A stretch of DNA of 64,000 nt, from the NCBI GenBank assembly GCA_963682025.1, contig OY821519.1, positions 12,810,168-12,874,167 on the forward strand. The letters run 5' to 3'. Below, piece by piece: positions 9,704 to 20,727 of this stretch. This DNA comes from Cordilura impudica. Taxonomy: Eukaryota; Arthropoda; Insecta; Diptera; Scathophagidae. Positions within the stretch are counted from its first letter, which is position 1. Each line of letters starts with the position of its first letter. A program made the translations under genes and the position numbers. The notes beneath the pieces were generated by a model. It saw only the letters and a list, made by a program, of their open reading frames with translations, was not told where the DNA came from and ran no database searches.

Positions 9704-12592
9704 CAAAACGTTAGAGGTATGAATTCAAAACTTTCGTCAATTTATTGTAATAGCTTTGGCTTCAATAATCATATTATTATATTTACGGAGACCTGGCTCA
9801 GTAAAAAAGTTAATAACTCTGAGATTTTTTGCCCTAAATATCAAGTTTTCAGAAAAGATAGAGAAAGTTGTGAAAGAATTGAAGCCGATAAAAATAATAA
9901 TCAGTGTAATAATGTAATAAAAAAGTCTGGTGGCGGCGTATTGGTTGCTATACTAAACGAATTTTCGTCTGAAGAAATTATCTTAAACGATTTTTTACAT
10001 ATTGAGATTATATGTGTTTTAGCTAAAATTAATAACAGGTCCATATACATTATTTGCTCATACATTCCGCCTAACTCTCCGCTTTCTGTTTATGAGGATC
10101 ATCTGAAAGCTGTTGATTTAATCCAAAATTATATAAAACCATCTGATTTATTAATGTTAATTGGAGATTTTAACATGCCGTCTACATCCTGGAAAGCTGA
10201 TCCTGATACCAATTATTTAGTTCCATCTCATTATTCCGATTCTTCAGCTGCATTTATTCATGGTTTATTGGAAAATTGTCTTTTCCAAGTCAACTCCGTC
10301 ACAAATGCATTTGGTAGACTGTTGGACCTTATTTTCGTTAATGAACCGAATGACTTTTCAATATTGCGGCATAGCCCTATTTCTAATCCGGAAGATATAT
10401 ACCATCCAACACTTGAGATATCTTGCTTTTGTTCCTATCCTCTTCATAAAAAAAAGTTAACTCACAGCGATAAAATCTTTTGCTTTAATAAAACTAATTA
10501 CCAAGATTTACAACTCCATCTATTCCAAATTGACTGGATAAATGTGTTATCTCGTTGCAATGATAACTTGAACTTGTGTTTGCATACATTTTATCATCAC
10601 CTCTTTGAATGTTTCTCGGCATCTGTACCTAAAATGTTACCTCCTAAATCGAATGGTCCTCCTTGGAATACAAAACATCTATCTCAACTTAAAAATAAGA
10701 AAAACAAAATGTACAAAAATTATAGAAAATATGGAACATTGATAGACTATATGAAATACTCGTTATCAAGATCGGAATTTATTATTGCTAATCAATTGGC
10801 CTATAATAACTATTTAATTAAAGTAAGGAATAATCTAAAAAATAATCCAAAATCATTTTATAAATTTATTAATTCTAAAAGACGTACTGCGGACTTTCCT
10901 TCGGTTATGAAGTACGGTGATTTAGAATCTTCAGATGATAACTCCATAAGTAATATGTTTGCAGACTTTTTTGCATCAACTTATTCTTCGACAGTTTTTA
11001 ATAATCTGTATCCATACACAATATCGGAATCTTCAATTATTAATATACCATCCATCAATCAACATACAGTTCTGAATGCCCTGACAAAATTAAAATTGTC
11101 GTATGCTGCTGGTCCTGACGGTGTTCCTAGTTGCATTTTGAAGCGCTGCGCACATTTATTGTATATTCCTTTGACTTATATGTTTAACATATCCCTTAAA
11201 TTGGGTTACTTTCCTCCCATTTGGAAACAATCATTTATTATTCCCTTCTTTAAGTCTGGATCTAAAGCTGGTATTTCGAATTATAGAGGTATTGCTAAAT
11301 TAAGTGCTATTCCAAAACTATTTGAAAAACTTATATATGACACGTTGTCACATCATGTGTCCTCTGTCATATCTCCAACGCAACATGGATTCTGCAAATC
11401 ACGCTCTACAATAACAAATCTTTTGGAGCTTACAACTTTAGTAAATGATGGTTTTATTAATATGAAACAAACAGATGTTATTTATAATGATTTTAGCAAG
11501 GCATTCGATAAAGTAAATCATGATCTATTGTTGTTTAAGCTTGACCGTATGGGCTTTGGTATAATGCTAATAAAATGGATCGGATCATATTTAAAAGACA
11601 GAACACAATGTATTAAGTTTCGTAACTCGTATTCCAACAACATAAAAGTATTATCTGGTGTACCTCAAGGTAGTCACTTGGGACCTCTTTTATTTACGCT
11701 ATTTATAAATGATCTTCCTTCTGTAATTAAACACTCAACTACATTAATGTATGCAGACGATGTAAAGTTAATTTTTACCCTCAACAATCTTGATCAACAA
11801 TCACTTTTACAGAATGATATTGATCGTTTAACTACTTGGTGTAATATGAATCTAATGGACCTAAATGTCAAAAAATGCAAATATATGATTTTTGCAAGAT
11901 CAATTCCAATAAATGGTCGGTATATCATGAATAATGCTGTGCTTGATTTAGTTGATTCATTCAACGACCTTGGCGTACTTCTGGATGAAAAATTAGACTT
12001 TAGAAGTCATATTTCGCTAACAATAAATAAAGCTACTGGTGTACTTGGATTCATTAAACGGTGGGCTAAAGAGTTTTCGGATCCGTATACGACAAAACAA
12101 TTGTTTACTACCTTGGTAAGACCAATACTCGAATATGGGTCTGTAGTCTGGGATCCGCAATATCATATACATTCGAATAAAATTGAATCAGTTCAAAAAC
12201 AATTTTTGTTATTTTGTCTTCGTGGTTTGGGCTGGGATCCTAATATGAGGTTGCCATCTTATGAAAATCGTCTGGCTCTAATTAAGCTTCCTACATTGAA
12301 AAGTCGCAGACATATGCTAAATGTTACTTTCCTGTTAAAACTGTTAAATGGTAGTCTTAAATCTGAATTTCTTATCAACAAAATAAATATAAATATTCCT
12401 TTTCGATCATCAAGAAATTATAACTTTCTACCTATCAAATATTATTGTACAAACTATGCTAATTTTAATCCACTACGTAGAATTTGTGATGAGTTTAATA
12501 TGCTGTATCAGTTTATTGATTTTAATAAAAGTTTGGATATTGTGAGAAGAGATATTATATTACACTTAAATGCATTAAATCAACTGAATTAA
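9686..12592 (+). CDS. LINE ORF2: AP-type endonuclease and reverse transcriptase
   Basis: The frame is open from 9671 with no stop to 12592. Residue numbers count from the TTG at 9698 (964 aa). Endonuclease domain, about 1-245: YQNVRG (residues 2-7, containing the conserved Asn), TETWL (30-34), GDFN (156-159) and PEDIYHPTLE (231-240, in place of the usual SDH). RT domain, about 465-760: AAGPDGVPS, NDFSKAFD (catalytic Asp598), PQGSHLGPLLF (656-666), YADD (685-688). A C-terminal region of about 200 residues follows, with no RNase H. All catalytic motifs are intact. The first in-frame ATG is at 9719, after the conserved YQNVRG, so an ATG start would delete a catalytic element. A frameshift fusion with ORF1 or a non-AUG start is more likely. 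Confidence 0.85.
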   Translation, partial: LIYILYQNVRGMNSKLSSIYCNSFGFNNHIIIFTETWLSKKVNNSEIFCPKYQVFRKDRESCERIEADKNNNQCNNVIKKSGGGVLVAILNEFSSEEIILNDFLHIEIICVLAKINNRSIYIICSYIPPNSPLSVYEDHLKAVDLIQNYIKPSDLLMLIGDFNMPSTSWKADPDTNYLVPSHYSDSSAAFIHGLLENCLFQVNSVTNAFGRLLDLIFVNEPNDFSILRHSPISNPEDIYHPTLEISCFCSYPLHKKKLTHSDKIFCFNKTNYQDLQLHLFQIDWINVLSRCNDNLNLCLHTFYHHLFECFSASVPKMLPPKSNGPPWNTKHLSQLKNKKNKMYKNYRKYGTLIDYMKYSLSRSEFIIANQLAYNNYLIKVRNNLKNNPKSFYKFINSKRRTADFPSVMKYGDLESSDDNSISNMFADFFASTYSSTVFNNLYPYTISESSIINIPSINQHTVLNALTKLKLSYAAGPDGVPSCILKRCAHLLYIPLTYMFNISLKLGYFPPIWKQSFIIPFFKSGSKAGISNYRGIAKLSAIPKLFEKLIYDTLSHHVSSVISPTQHGFCKSRSTITNLLELTTLVNDGFINMKQTDVIYNDFSKAFDKVNHDLLLFKLDRMGFGIMLIKWIGSYLKDRTQCIKFRNSYSNNIKVLSGVPQGSHLGPLLFTLFINDLPSVIKHSTTLMYADDVKLIFTLNNLDQQSLLQNDIDRLTTWCNMNLMDLNVKKCKYMIFARSIPINGRYIMNNAVLDLVDSFNDLGVLLDEKLDFRSHISLTINKATGVLGFIKRWAKEFSDPYTTKQLFTTLVRPILEYGSVVWDPQYHIHSNKIESVQKQFLLFCLRGLGWDPNMRLPSYENRLALIKLPTLKSRRHMLNVTFLLKLLNGSLKSEFLINKININIPFRSSRNYNFLPIKYYCTNYANFNPLRRICDEFNMLYQFIDFNKSLDIVRRDIILHLNALNQLN

Positions 12593-12825
12593 ATAAATGT
12601 TATATATCAATTTTGTTAAATGTTTAATTATATATATAAATTATAATATAAATGTACATATACTTTAAGTAGTCTGTAAGGATGATTCCATAGACTGAAT
12701 AAATAAATAAATATTCATTCTTTTCAAGGATTAATAAATACATTTTAAGCGGCACTTTTTTGGTTTTTCTATACAAAACGTATTTATTTAAAAAAAATTT
12801 TAAAAAATATTTCTTTCTATTGCAG

Positions 12826-12844
12826 AAATCATCATCTTCAAATG
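12826..12844 (+). other. Possible 19-nt host micro-exon
   Basis: TTCTTTCTATTGCAG (12811-12825) is a good polypyrimidine/acceptor. Nineteen bases later ATG|GTAAGTT (from 12842) is a near-perfect donor. Nineteen bases is not a multiple of three. No flanking exon was found in the window. Splice-like pairs arise by chance in 64 kb, so this is only a lead. Confidence 0.25.
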
Positions 12845-12914
12845 GTAAGTTCATATATTCGATATACACGAATAAAATAAATTAAAGTCAAATTGAGCTA
12901 AGATTCTCGCAACA

Positions 12915-13290
12915 AGGAATTGCACATTATTCTTCAAATGTATATCTTCGCCTATTTTCATCAAAATGGTCATTTAGTTCATATTAAAATTAATAAGTAC
13001 ACCGTGAAACATTTTCGAGGTGATTGTCTGAGGGAAGGAGGGGGAGGGGGTGAGAAATTCCAAATCCGGGTAAAAGTACTGGGCCAGTGTAGTGAAACCT
13101 CCAAAGGGTTTGATGTTCTCAGGCCAAACTTTTTCTATGATCTTTTATATTTTTTTCTTATCTTGATGTTTATTTGCTGAGTTTTTCAGCCGCAACTCAG
13201 GAAACATTGATGTTTTCTCGCATCATTCTTAAGCAAATAGCTTCAGCAGATCAAGATGGACTAATTTTGGGCTTCGAATACCGGATGCAT
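12915..13290 (+). repeat. Family C interspersed repeat, copy 1
   Basis: Contains a G-rich tract (GGGAAGGAGGGGGAGGGGG), GAAACCTCCAAAGGGTTTG, TTATCTTGATGTTTATTTGC and AAATAGCTTCAGCAGATCAAG. The same blocks in the same order appear reverse-complemented at 62690-63015 and partly at 20986-21120, 59385-59475 and 59640-59806. No ORF or terminal structure was recognised, so the class is unknown. Confidence 0.65.
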
Positions 13291-13668
13291 TTTTTTTGTA
13301 CGTTTATTTATTCACAATTTTGAAATTCTAAATTTTTATTCCATGTTTTATATACTAAATATACAGTAGATTGTAATGAAAATTCTTTTAAAAGCATTAC
13401 TTGTATCTTGGCAGAAAGATACAAGGAAAATTTGATAGTTAATTACTCATATAACCATTAATATTTCTTGGTTTTTGATCTTTGCAGTACGTAAATTTCT
13501 TTGCTAGATATACTTGCGTCATACCTGATATTATTAGTTAAAGATTTATAATCAATTGCTTTGATATTTTCCCTTCTAAAATTGTAATATAAAATATATA
13601 TTTAACTTTTCCAAGTATACAAATACCTCGGGTAGCACAAAACCTTTTCATAAAGTATTTATTGTATA
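13291..13668. other. Unassigned AT-rich DNA with a short perfect hairpin
   Basis: No gene seen. CTTGTATCTT-GGCAGA-AAGATACAAG at 13400-13425 forms a perfect 10-bp stem with a 6-base loop; significance unknown. Confidence 0.4.
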
Positions 13669-14016
13669 CTTGCAGATTTCAGAGCTCGAAATTCGAGTGC
13701 AATTTCTAGGCAGCTTTATTGTTCAACTTAGCCAATTCACTAACCAACACTTTTATGGTTTATTATTATTGTGAATGAAGATAACACACTCATTAACAAA
13801 CACATTAACAAATTTAATAAAATACACATAGCATATGTATAATTTTATGTATGTTTTAGTAGCAACTTTAATAAAGAAAAAAAAAATTAAAAATCTGTAG
13901 TAAAACGGATAAAATGAAATACCTTTCAGATAATATACGTCTGGTCAAAATCGAGATAAAACGGTAGAACAAAACATCGGTGACATGAAATCGCGTAGCC
14001 TATTAATATTATAGAT
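13669..14016 (+). mobile_element. Family A element, copy 3
   Basis: Starts CTTGCAGATTTCAGAGCTCG and ends CTATTAATATTATAGAT. GTATA stands on both sides (13664-13668 and 14017-14021), a possible 5-bp target duplication not seen at most other copies. It lies tail to tail with copy 4, the 3' ends being 213 bp apart. Confidence 0.75.
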
Positions 14017-14229
14017 GTATAAAGAAAATTTAGTTCTTAACCAAACATGGCTTTCATTTTTTTTAATTGGACGAAAGTCGTAAAAGTTATTCAACACCTT
14101 TTTTAATATTTTCTCTCCCAGCGTCAAAAATATGAATAATAAAAAAACACAATTAACTAAACAAACAAATTGATCAACTTAATTATGCAAAGTGTTTTGT
14201 TTGTTTTAATTTTACAATTACTTTTTGGT

Positions 14230-14677
14230 ATCTATAATATTAATAGGTAAGGCGATTTCTTGTGACCGACTTTTTGTTCCACAGTTTTATCCCGATTTTG
14301 ACCAAACATATCTAATTTTAAAGGTATTTCTTTTTAGCTGTGCACGAAATGTACAGATTTTTACATTTTTACATTTTTTTGAAGTAAAATGCATTTTAAG
14401 TTGCTACTAACACATACGTTAAATTATACAATGCTGTGTATGTGTTTCTTAAATTTTTTAATGTGTTTGTTTTCTTAATTAACAATAATAATTGTGTTGA
14501 ATTTAAAAATAATTTTGTATAGAAACTTATAACGGAATCGAAATTTAAAAAGTGTTGAATTGTGAAATGGCTAAAATTGATTAGCATACTTTTGGGGTCT
14601 TATAAAATAATTTCTGAAATGAAAAAATAAAATTTCATAGAATTTGCACTCGAATTTCGAGTGCTGGGATCTGCTAG
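14230..14677 (-). mobile_element. Family A element, copy 4 (reverse)
   Basis: Reverse-strand copy: ATCTATAATATTAATAGG at its left end, CACTCGAATTTCGAGTG near its right end, and CTGCTAG as the terminus. With copy 3 it makes a large inverted repeat spanning 13669-14677. Confidence 0.75.
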
Positions 14678-14863
14678 TTTACTTAATAAGTGAAGTTATT
14701 ATATTCGGTATTGTATTGTATTTGAAATCGGTTTTCCCACAAGTAAGTGAAGGCAAAGTAAAAGAAGGTACTTAAATTTTTTTTTCTGAGATGCTGTATT
14801 ATTAAAAATTGTGTTTGATTAAATTTTTCTAAGAAGCTTAAAGAGATAGAAAAGGGAGCATGA

Positions 14864-15144
14864 AATAGCGTTGTTTCCTTATGTCAAAATTTTTTGACAT
14901 TCTTTGAATCTTACGCAGAAATGGGATGTCGATTGTCCATACAAATTCACTTTCTGCATGCACATTTAGAATTTTTTTTCCCGAAAACCTTGGTCAACTC
15001 AGTGACGAGGAGGCAGAACAATTTTACCAAGAAATTTTACAAATGGAAAAGTGTTTCGATGCAAAAAGTCACATAAGAATACTGGCAAATTATTGCTGCT
15101 CTCTCAAATGGGACACAGATGGTTTGTCGAACAAACTTAGTTAA
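14864..15144 (+). pseudogene. Relic of an uncharacterised arthropod repeat-associated protein
   Basis: Two adjacent frames join into one protein segment. The first reads SYAEMGCRLSIQIHFLHAHL (14906-14965). After a frameshift in the T run near 14971-14978 it continues as PENLGQLSDEEAEQFYQEIL and then MEKCF...ILANYCCSLKWD to a stop at 15142-15144. From memory of insect and hydra predicted proteins, the pattern IHFLHSHLxFFPENLG...SxExxExFxQDI...ME...LAxYCWxL recurs in many repeat-associated proteins of unknown function. The frameshift and an upstream stop at 14861-14863 make this a fragment. Its function is unknown; the copy is dead. Confidence 0.6.
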
Positions 15145-15393
15145 GGTTTTTGTACAGTTCTTAATTTACAAGTGGTTTAACAAAATAAATGTCAGCAATC
15201 GCAAAATTTATACTTTAAAAAGTTTAATAACTTTTGTAACTGCAAACCAATTTTAAAAAGTAATGTCTTTTTTTATATAAAATTGTTTTTAAAACAGTGT
15301 GCAAAAAAATAGGATTTCATAGAAAAAATTTTAATAACTATTATTGCATTTGAATATTGGTGAAAAGATTATGAAATGTAATAACCTGTTTGA

Positions 15394-17255
15394 AAATAAA
15401 AAATGAAAAATGAAAAATAAAAAATGAGAAATGAAAAACGAAGAATGGAAAACGAAAAATGAAAAACAAAAAATAAAAAACTAAAAACGAAAAATAAAAA
15501 ATAAAAATGAAAAATGAAAAATAAAAAATGAAAACTGAAAAACGAAAAATAAAAAAAGAAAAACGAAAAATGAAAAATAAAAAGTGAAAAATGAAAAATA
15601 AAAAGTGAAAAATGAAAAATAAAAAATGAAAAATGAAAAATAAAAAATTAAAAATAGAAAATGAAAAATAAAAAATTAAAAATAGGAAATGAAAAATTAA
15701 AAATAATACATGAAATTTTAAATAGAAAATGGAAAATAAAAAAATTAAAAGTTAAAATAAAAAATGAAAAATAAAAAATTAAAAATAGGAAATGAAAAAT
15801 TAAAAATAAAACATGAAATTTTAAATAGAAAATGGAAAATGGAAAATGAAAACTGAAAAATGAAAAATAAAAAATTAAAAACGAAAAATGAAAAATTAAA
15901 AATAAAAAATTAAAAATATAAAATGAAAAATAAAAAAATAAAAATGAAAAATAAAAATTTTAAATAGAAAATAAAAAATTAAAAATTAAAAATAAAAAAT
16001 TAAAAATAGAAAATGAAAAATAAAAAATGAAAAATGAAAAATGAAAAATAAAAAATTAAAAATAGAAAATAGAAAATGAAAAACGAAAAATAAAAAATGA
16101 AAAACGAAAAATTAAATATGAAAAATGAAAAATTAAATATCAAAAATGAAAAATGAGAAATAAAAAATTAAAACAAAAAAATGAAAAATTAAAAATGAAA
16201 AATAAAAAATTAAAAATAGAAAATGAAAAATAAAAAATGAAAAATTAAAAATAAAAAAATTAAAAATAGAAAATGAAAAACAAAAATTAAAAATTAAAAA
16301 TGAAATGAGAAAAATGAAAAATAAAAAATAAAAAATTAAAAATAGAAAATGAAAAACGAAAAATAAAAAATGAAAAACGAAAAATTAAATATGAAAAATG
16401 AAAAATAAAAAATGAGAAATAAAAAATTAAAACAAAAATGTGAAAATTAAAAAATGAAAAATTAAAAATGAAAAATAAAAAATTAAAAATAGAAAATGAA
16501 AAATGAAAAATAAAAATTAAAAATAAAATAAAAATGAAAAATAAAAAATGAAAAATAAAAAATTAAGAATGAAAAATAAAAAATTAAGAATGAAAAATAA
16601 AAAATTAAAAATAGAAAATGAAAAACGAAAAATAAAAAATGAAAAATAAAAAACAAAAAATAAAACCGAAAAATTAAAAAAAAAAAAATAAAAATCAAAA
16701 CTGAAAAATGAAAAATAAAAAAATGAAAAAAAAAATAAAAACGAAAAATCAAAAATAAAAAATGAAAACTAAAAAATGAAGAATTAAAAATAAAAAATGA
16801 AAAATGAAAATTGAGAAATAAAAAATAAAAAATTTTAAAAGAAAAATAAAAAATGATAAATGAAAAATAAAAATGATAAATGAAATATAAAAAATTTGAA
16901 ATGAAAAATAAAAAATGAAAAACGAAAAATTTGAAATGAAAAATAAAAAATGAAAAACGAAAAATTAAAAATGAAAAATAAAAACTAAAAATTAAAACTA
17001 AAAAATGAAAAATAAAAAATGAAAAATGAAAAATAAAAACGAATAATAAAAAATTAAAAATTAAAAATGAAAAATTTTGAATGAAAAATAAAAAATGATA
17101 AATGAGAAATAAAAATGAAAATAAAAATGTAAAATAAAAAATTATAAATAAAAAATTAATAATAAAAAATTAAAAATAAAAAATTAAAAATAAAAAATGA
17201 AAATTGAAAAATAAAAAATTATAAGTAAAAAATGAGAAATGAAAACTAAAAAATG
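15394..17255. repeat. AAAAATGA/AAAAATTA-type simple-repeat array, part 1
   Basis: About 1.9 kb of short A-rich words (AAAAATG, AAAAATTA, AAAAACG, AAAAATAG) in irregular order. Longer segments recur: a block near 16040-16190 reappears at about 16320-16440, which indicates unequal exchange. Minus-strand Phe/Ile-rich ORFs are artefacts. The left border (15354-15393) shares ATATTGGTGAAAA and CCTGTTT...AAAAT with the reverse-complemented border at 62618-62665. Confidence 0.85.
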
Positions 17256-17511
17256 AAATATGAAAAATCAAAATTATAAAAATGAAGCTCTAACCAGATT
17301 TAACCACAATCTTCTTAAGGAAGCAATTAAGTTAAAACGGAAAAAACTACTCTCATCAGTTTACACTCGCCGTGGCCGTATTTATGCCAAATGCTCTAAG
17401 TCCGATATTGCGGTTTGTGTGGAGAATGTGCATTTTCTGGAAAATATTGAAACATCGAAAAACACATGTGACAACTTTCCAGTTTCTGTAGTAGAAGGGT
17501 TTCGCCAGTAA
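17256..17511 (+). pseudogene. LINE-2w ORF1, C-terminal remnant
   Basis: The C-terminal ~80 residues of an ORF1 protein: EALTRFNHNLLKEAIKLKRK, then GRIYAKCSKSDIAVCVENV, stop at 17509-17511. This matches the usual 3' end of CR1-like ORF1 (a basic helix, then a G-x-I-[YF]-[AV] strand and a closing helix). The nominal ATG at 17260 lies in array-derived sequence. Everything N-terminal was lost by 5' truncation. There are 149 bp between this stop and the ATG of ORF2. Confidence 0.65.
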
Positions 17512-17660
17512 TATTTTAAAATTTAAAACAGTCGTAATTATTTCCATAACCTATTTTTATTTTTGTATTTTTTTTATATCTCTCCTTTTTATTATGCCTT
17601 TTTATTTTAAATTTTTTGAGTATTTCTTATTTGATGGTGATATTTGCTTAATACTTTATT

Positions 17661-20462
17661 ATGACTTCTTCTAATATTCGGTCGAGTTCCAAATACAACA
17701 CTCATTCTATGATTCGTATAATTGGTAAACAAAAGGAAGGTTTAAAAATTTGTCACTTAAATGCTCAAAGTCTTTTTTGTAAATTTGATGAATTTCGATA
17801 CATTTTTGAAAACTCAGGAATTGATGTAATTTGTATATCTGAAACATGGTTCAATCCGATTAAGATAAAAAACTTTCAGGTCAAATTAGACGGCTATGAT
17901 TTATTTAGAGCTGATAGGAATACTGGTAAACGTGCTGGAGGCGTTGCAATGTATGTCAAGAAACAATTACGTTCTCGATTTGTTTGCAAATCTATCGATG
18001 AAGAATATGATTTTGTATTTATTGAACTTCCTTGTGACGTAAGCAAATGTCTCATAGGTGTTTTATATAGGCCTAATGATTCACTAGATATTTCTCCGGT
18101 TGTTAATATGTTAGATGAAAATTGTTTATCTTATAGTGATATTATTCTTTCTGGATACCTAAATGGAAATTTGCTCATTGATTCTGATCTAATTTCACTT
18201 TTCCAACCGATTGGGCTTACAGCTGTAAACACTACTATTCCCACTCACTTTACTTCAATGAGTAGTACCCTTATTGACGTGTTCTTTGTCTCAGATATTA
18301 GAAAAGTTCTTTTGCATGACCAGTTTTCTTCTCCTAATTTCTCAAAACATGACGTCATATATATGACCTTTAACCTTCCTTATTTTAAACATGAAAAACC
18401 ACAGCATATTACTTTCCGTGATTACAAGAATATTAACTATGATGCTCTTTTAAATGAAATTAATATAATCAATTGGACCAGTATCTACAGTAATCCTGAT
18501 TTAAACCAACAGATATCCTTTTTTTATGAAGCTACCACATACCTATACGACAAATACGTACCGGTTAGAAAGAAAACTGTTAAATCTTCTACTAAGCCTT
18601 GGTTTAATCAAAATATTTGTGATTTAATAGTTAAAAGAAATTCTGCTTACGATAAGTGGAAAAGATATAAAACTACACAATCAAATGAAATTTTTAAATC
18701 ACTACGTAGATCTGTTACTAGGGAAGTAAAGTTAGCTAAGCAACGCTATTATAGTCGTGAATTTTCAGAGGCTATGGATACTAAAAATATGTGGAAAGAG
18801 ATAAAGAAAATTGGTTATAAAGATGAAAGTGAATCGGTAAATCTTTCCACTTTTGAACTAAATGAATTGAATAGACAATTTACTTCAAATGACTTAACTC
18901 CTCTTCGTTCTGACTCTTATGCAAATCTACCAGATTGCAATCTGGATTCTTTATTTAGTTTTTTCTGCGTTAACCAGGAGGATGTTCTGGAAGCTTTTCT
19001 TTCCATAAAGTCAAAATCAATTGGTCTAGACGGTATGAATCCAATATTTATTAAAGCTATTTTACCCTATATCACTCATATTTTTAACACTATTTTTACA
19101 AAATCTATTTTCCCTGATTTGTGGAAATGGGCAAAAGTAATTCCCTTGCCGAAATCTAATAAAGAATACAGGCCAATTTCCGTACTTCCTTTTCTTTCGA
19201 AAGTTTTCGAACAAATTATGAGCAAACAAATTAATGAACATATATCCAATAATAATCTTTTATCATCTAAGCAATCTGGTTTTCGCAGGAAAGGAGGGTG
19301 TATCACTACTTTAATTAATGTATCGGAAGATCTTCGTTATATCGTTGACAGTGGTAATATTGCTTTTTTGACTTTATTGGAGCACTCTAAAGCTTTTGAC
19401 TCAGTGGACCATGATATTCTTGTTAAAAAGCTTAAACATATTTTTGGTTTTTCTGAAACCTCCTCTAAATTGATTAGCTCTTACCTTCGGAATAGAGAGC
19501 AAGTAGTTGTCTCTAACGACAAGTCGTCTACCTCTGCGTCTTTAAGTAGGGGTGTTCCGCAGAGGTCTATACTTGGCCCTCTTTTGTTTTCTATTTACAT
19601 AAATGATCTACCACGCGTAATTAATTCATGCCAAATGCACATGTACGCTGATGACGTTCAGTTATACACATCATGTAACGTACGAGATGTGGAAAATTGT
19701 GTACAGAACCTGAATACTGAATTGAACCACGTATTTGAATGGGCTAGGTTGAATTGTCTTACCTTAAATCCGAAAAAAACTCAGTGCCTTGTTATTTTTA
19801 AAAAGATATATGATACCACTTGTCTTCCGAAAGTTAGTATTAATGGAGTGGATATCGCCTACGTTGCGAATGCTAAAAACCTTGGAATGATTTTTAATAA
19901 TACCCTAACGTGGAATGATCAAATTAACAAAGCTTCTGGAAAAGTTTATAGTATTCTCCGTAGTCTTTGGTCTTCTCAGTACATCACACCGCAGAAAATT
20001 AGATTTGTTCTTGCAAAATCGTTTATCTTACCTACGCTTTTATATGGTTGTGAATTGTTGTCAGGTGGTGATAGTGCAGACATGGGTAAACTTACACGCG
20101 TCTTTAAAAGTGTAGTTAGATATGTTTATGGTTTACGCAAATATGATAGTATCTCCGCTTTTCTAAATAAAATTTATGGCATTTCATTTGAAGACTATCT
20201 TAAATTTTGAACTTTACTTATAGTTCATAAAATTATTTTCACTAAAGAACCCGTTTACCTTTTCGAGCGATTATTATTTACACGATCTAACCGTAATAAC
20301 TGTCTTGTACCAATATTGTACAATAGACTAATATCCGAAAGACACTTTTTTGTAAATGGCATACGTCTTTGGAACTCGTTACATACTTTAAATAATCAAC
20401 TTCACAAAATATCAAATACAATATCATTTAAGAAAGAACTTTTTAAACTTTTTCTCAATTGA
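17661..20462 (+). pseudogene. LINE-2w ORF2 (endonuclease-RT) with one in-frame stop and lost catalytic residues
   Basis: From the ATG at 17661 the frame is open for 849 residues to a TGA at 20208-20210. It then continues in the same frame, still with LINE C-terminal similarity, to TGA 20460-20462, for about 933 residues in total. The TGA could derive from CGA by C-to-T change. Endonuclease: LNAQSL near residue 33 and SETWF near 60. The usual GDFN is GYLN (165-168) and the SDHD motif reads SKHD (228-231). RT: the motif A Asp is Glu574 (LLEHSKAFD), the PQGS Gly is Arg635 (GVPQRS), and YADD is intact (662-665). These changes predict an inactive enzyme. Otherwise it is typical of the CR1/Jockey group without RNase H. 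Confidence 0.8.
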
Positions 20463-20727
20463 TTTTTAATACTTCATTTTAATTTCCTTAGTTAATTTAA
20501 TTTTAATTTCTATATAATTTTTACCTGCTGTGCAGGATATTTTTACACTTTATTTTTACATTTTTATTATATTTTTTATATATTTTATATTATATTTTAT
20601 TTTATATTATTCTTCTAATTTTAATTTTAAATTAAACTTACTTACATTCTTCTTATTGAAAATTAATTTGTTATGACTAATGTTGTTTTATAAGATTTTA
20701 AATCTTGTTACATTAGGATTTTCATTA

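Larger units (their letters stand above)
8940..12714 (+). mobile_element. Non-LTR retrotransposon LINE-1w, 5' truncated, otherwise intact
   Basis: Two-ORF LINE with ORF1 (8940-9689), ORF2 encoding endonuclease plus reverse transcriptase (to 12592), and a 122-bp 3' UTR ending in an AAAT-type tail (GAATAAATAAATAAATA, to about 12714). The 5' end lacks any UTR or ATG and begins exactly at the end of family A copy 2, as expected for incomplete target-primed reverse transcription. There is no RNase H domain. It belongs to the Jockey/CR1 assemblage by RT and endonuclease motifs; I cannot name the clade by eye. Absence of stops in ORF2 suggests recent activity. Confidence 0.85.
17256..20727 (+). mobile_element. 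Non-LTR retrotransposon LINE-2w inserted in the AAAAATGA array
   Basis: 5'-truncated LINE of the CR1/Jockey assemblage with the ORF1 tail, a full ORF2 frame carrying one stop, and a ~265-bp 3' UTR. The 3' UTR includes the palindrome AAGATTTTAAATCTT (20692-20706). The same array sequence resumes on the right (20728-20796), so the element inserted into the array. The target duplication cannot be read in such repetitive DNA. Confidence 0.8.

Noticed and set aside
16483..16752. Phe/Ile-rich minus-strand ORF in the AAAAATGA array (and plus-strand ORFs at 61170-61475 and 61702-62160)
   Set aside because: Composition artefact of T-rich simple sequence.
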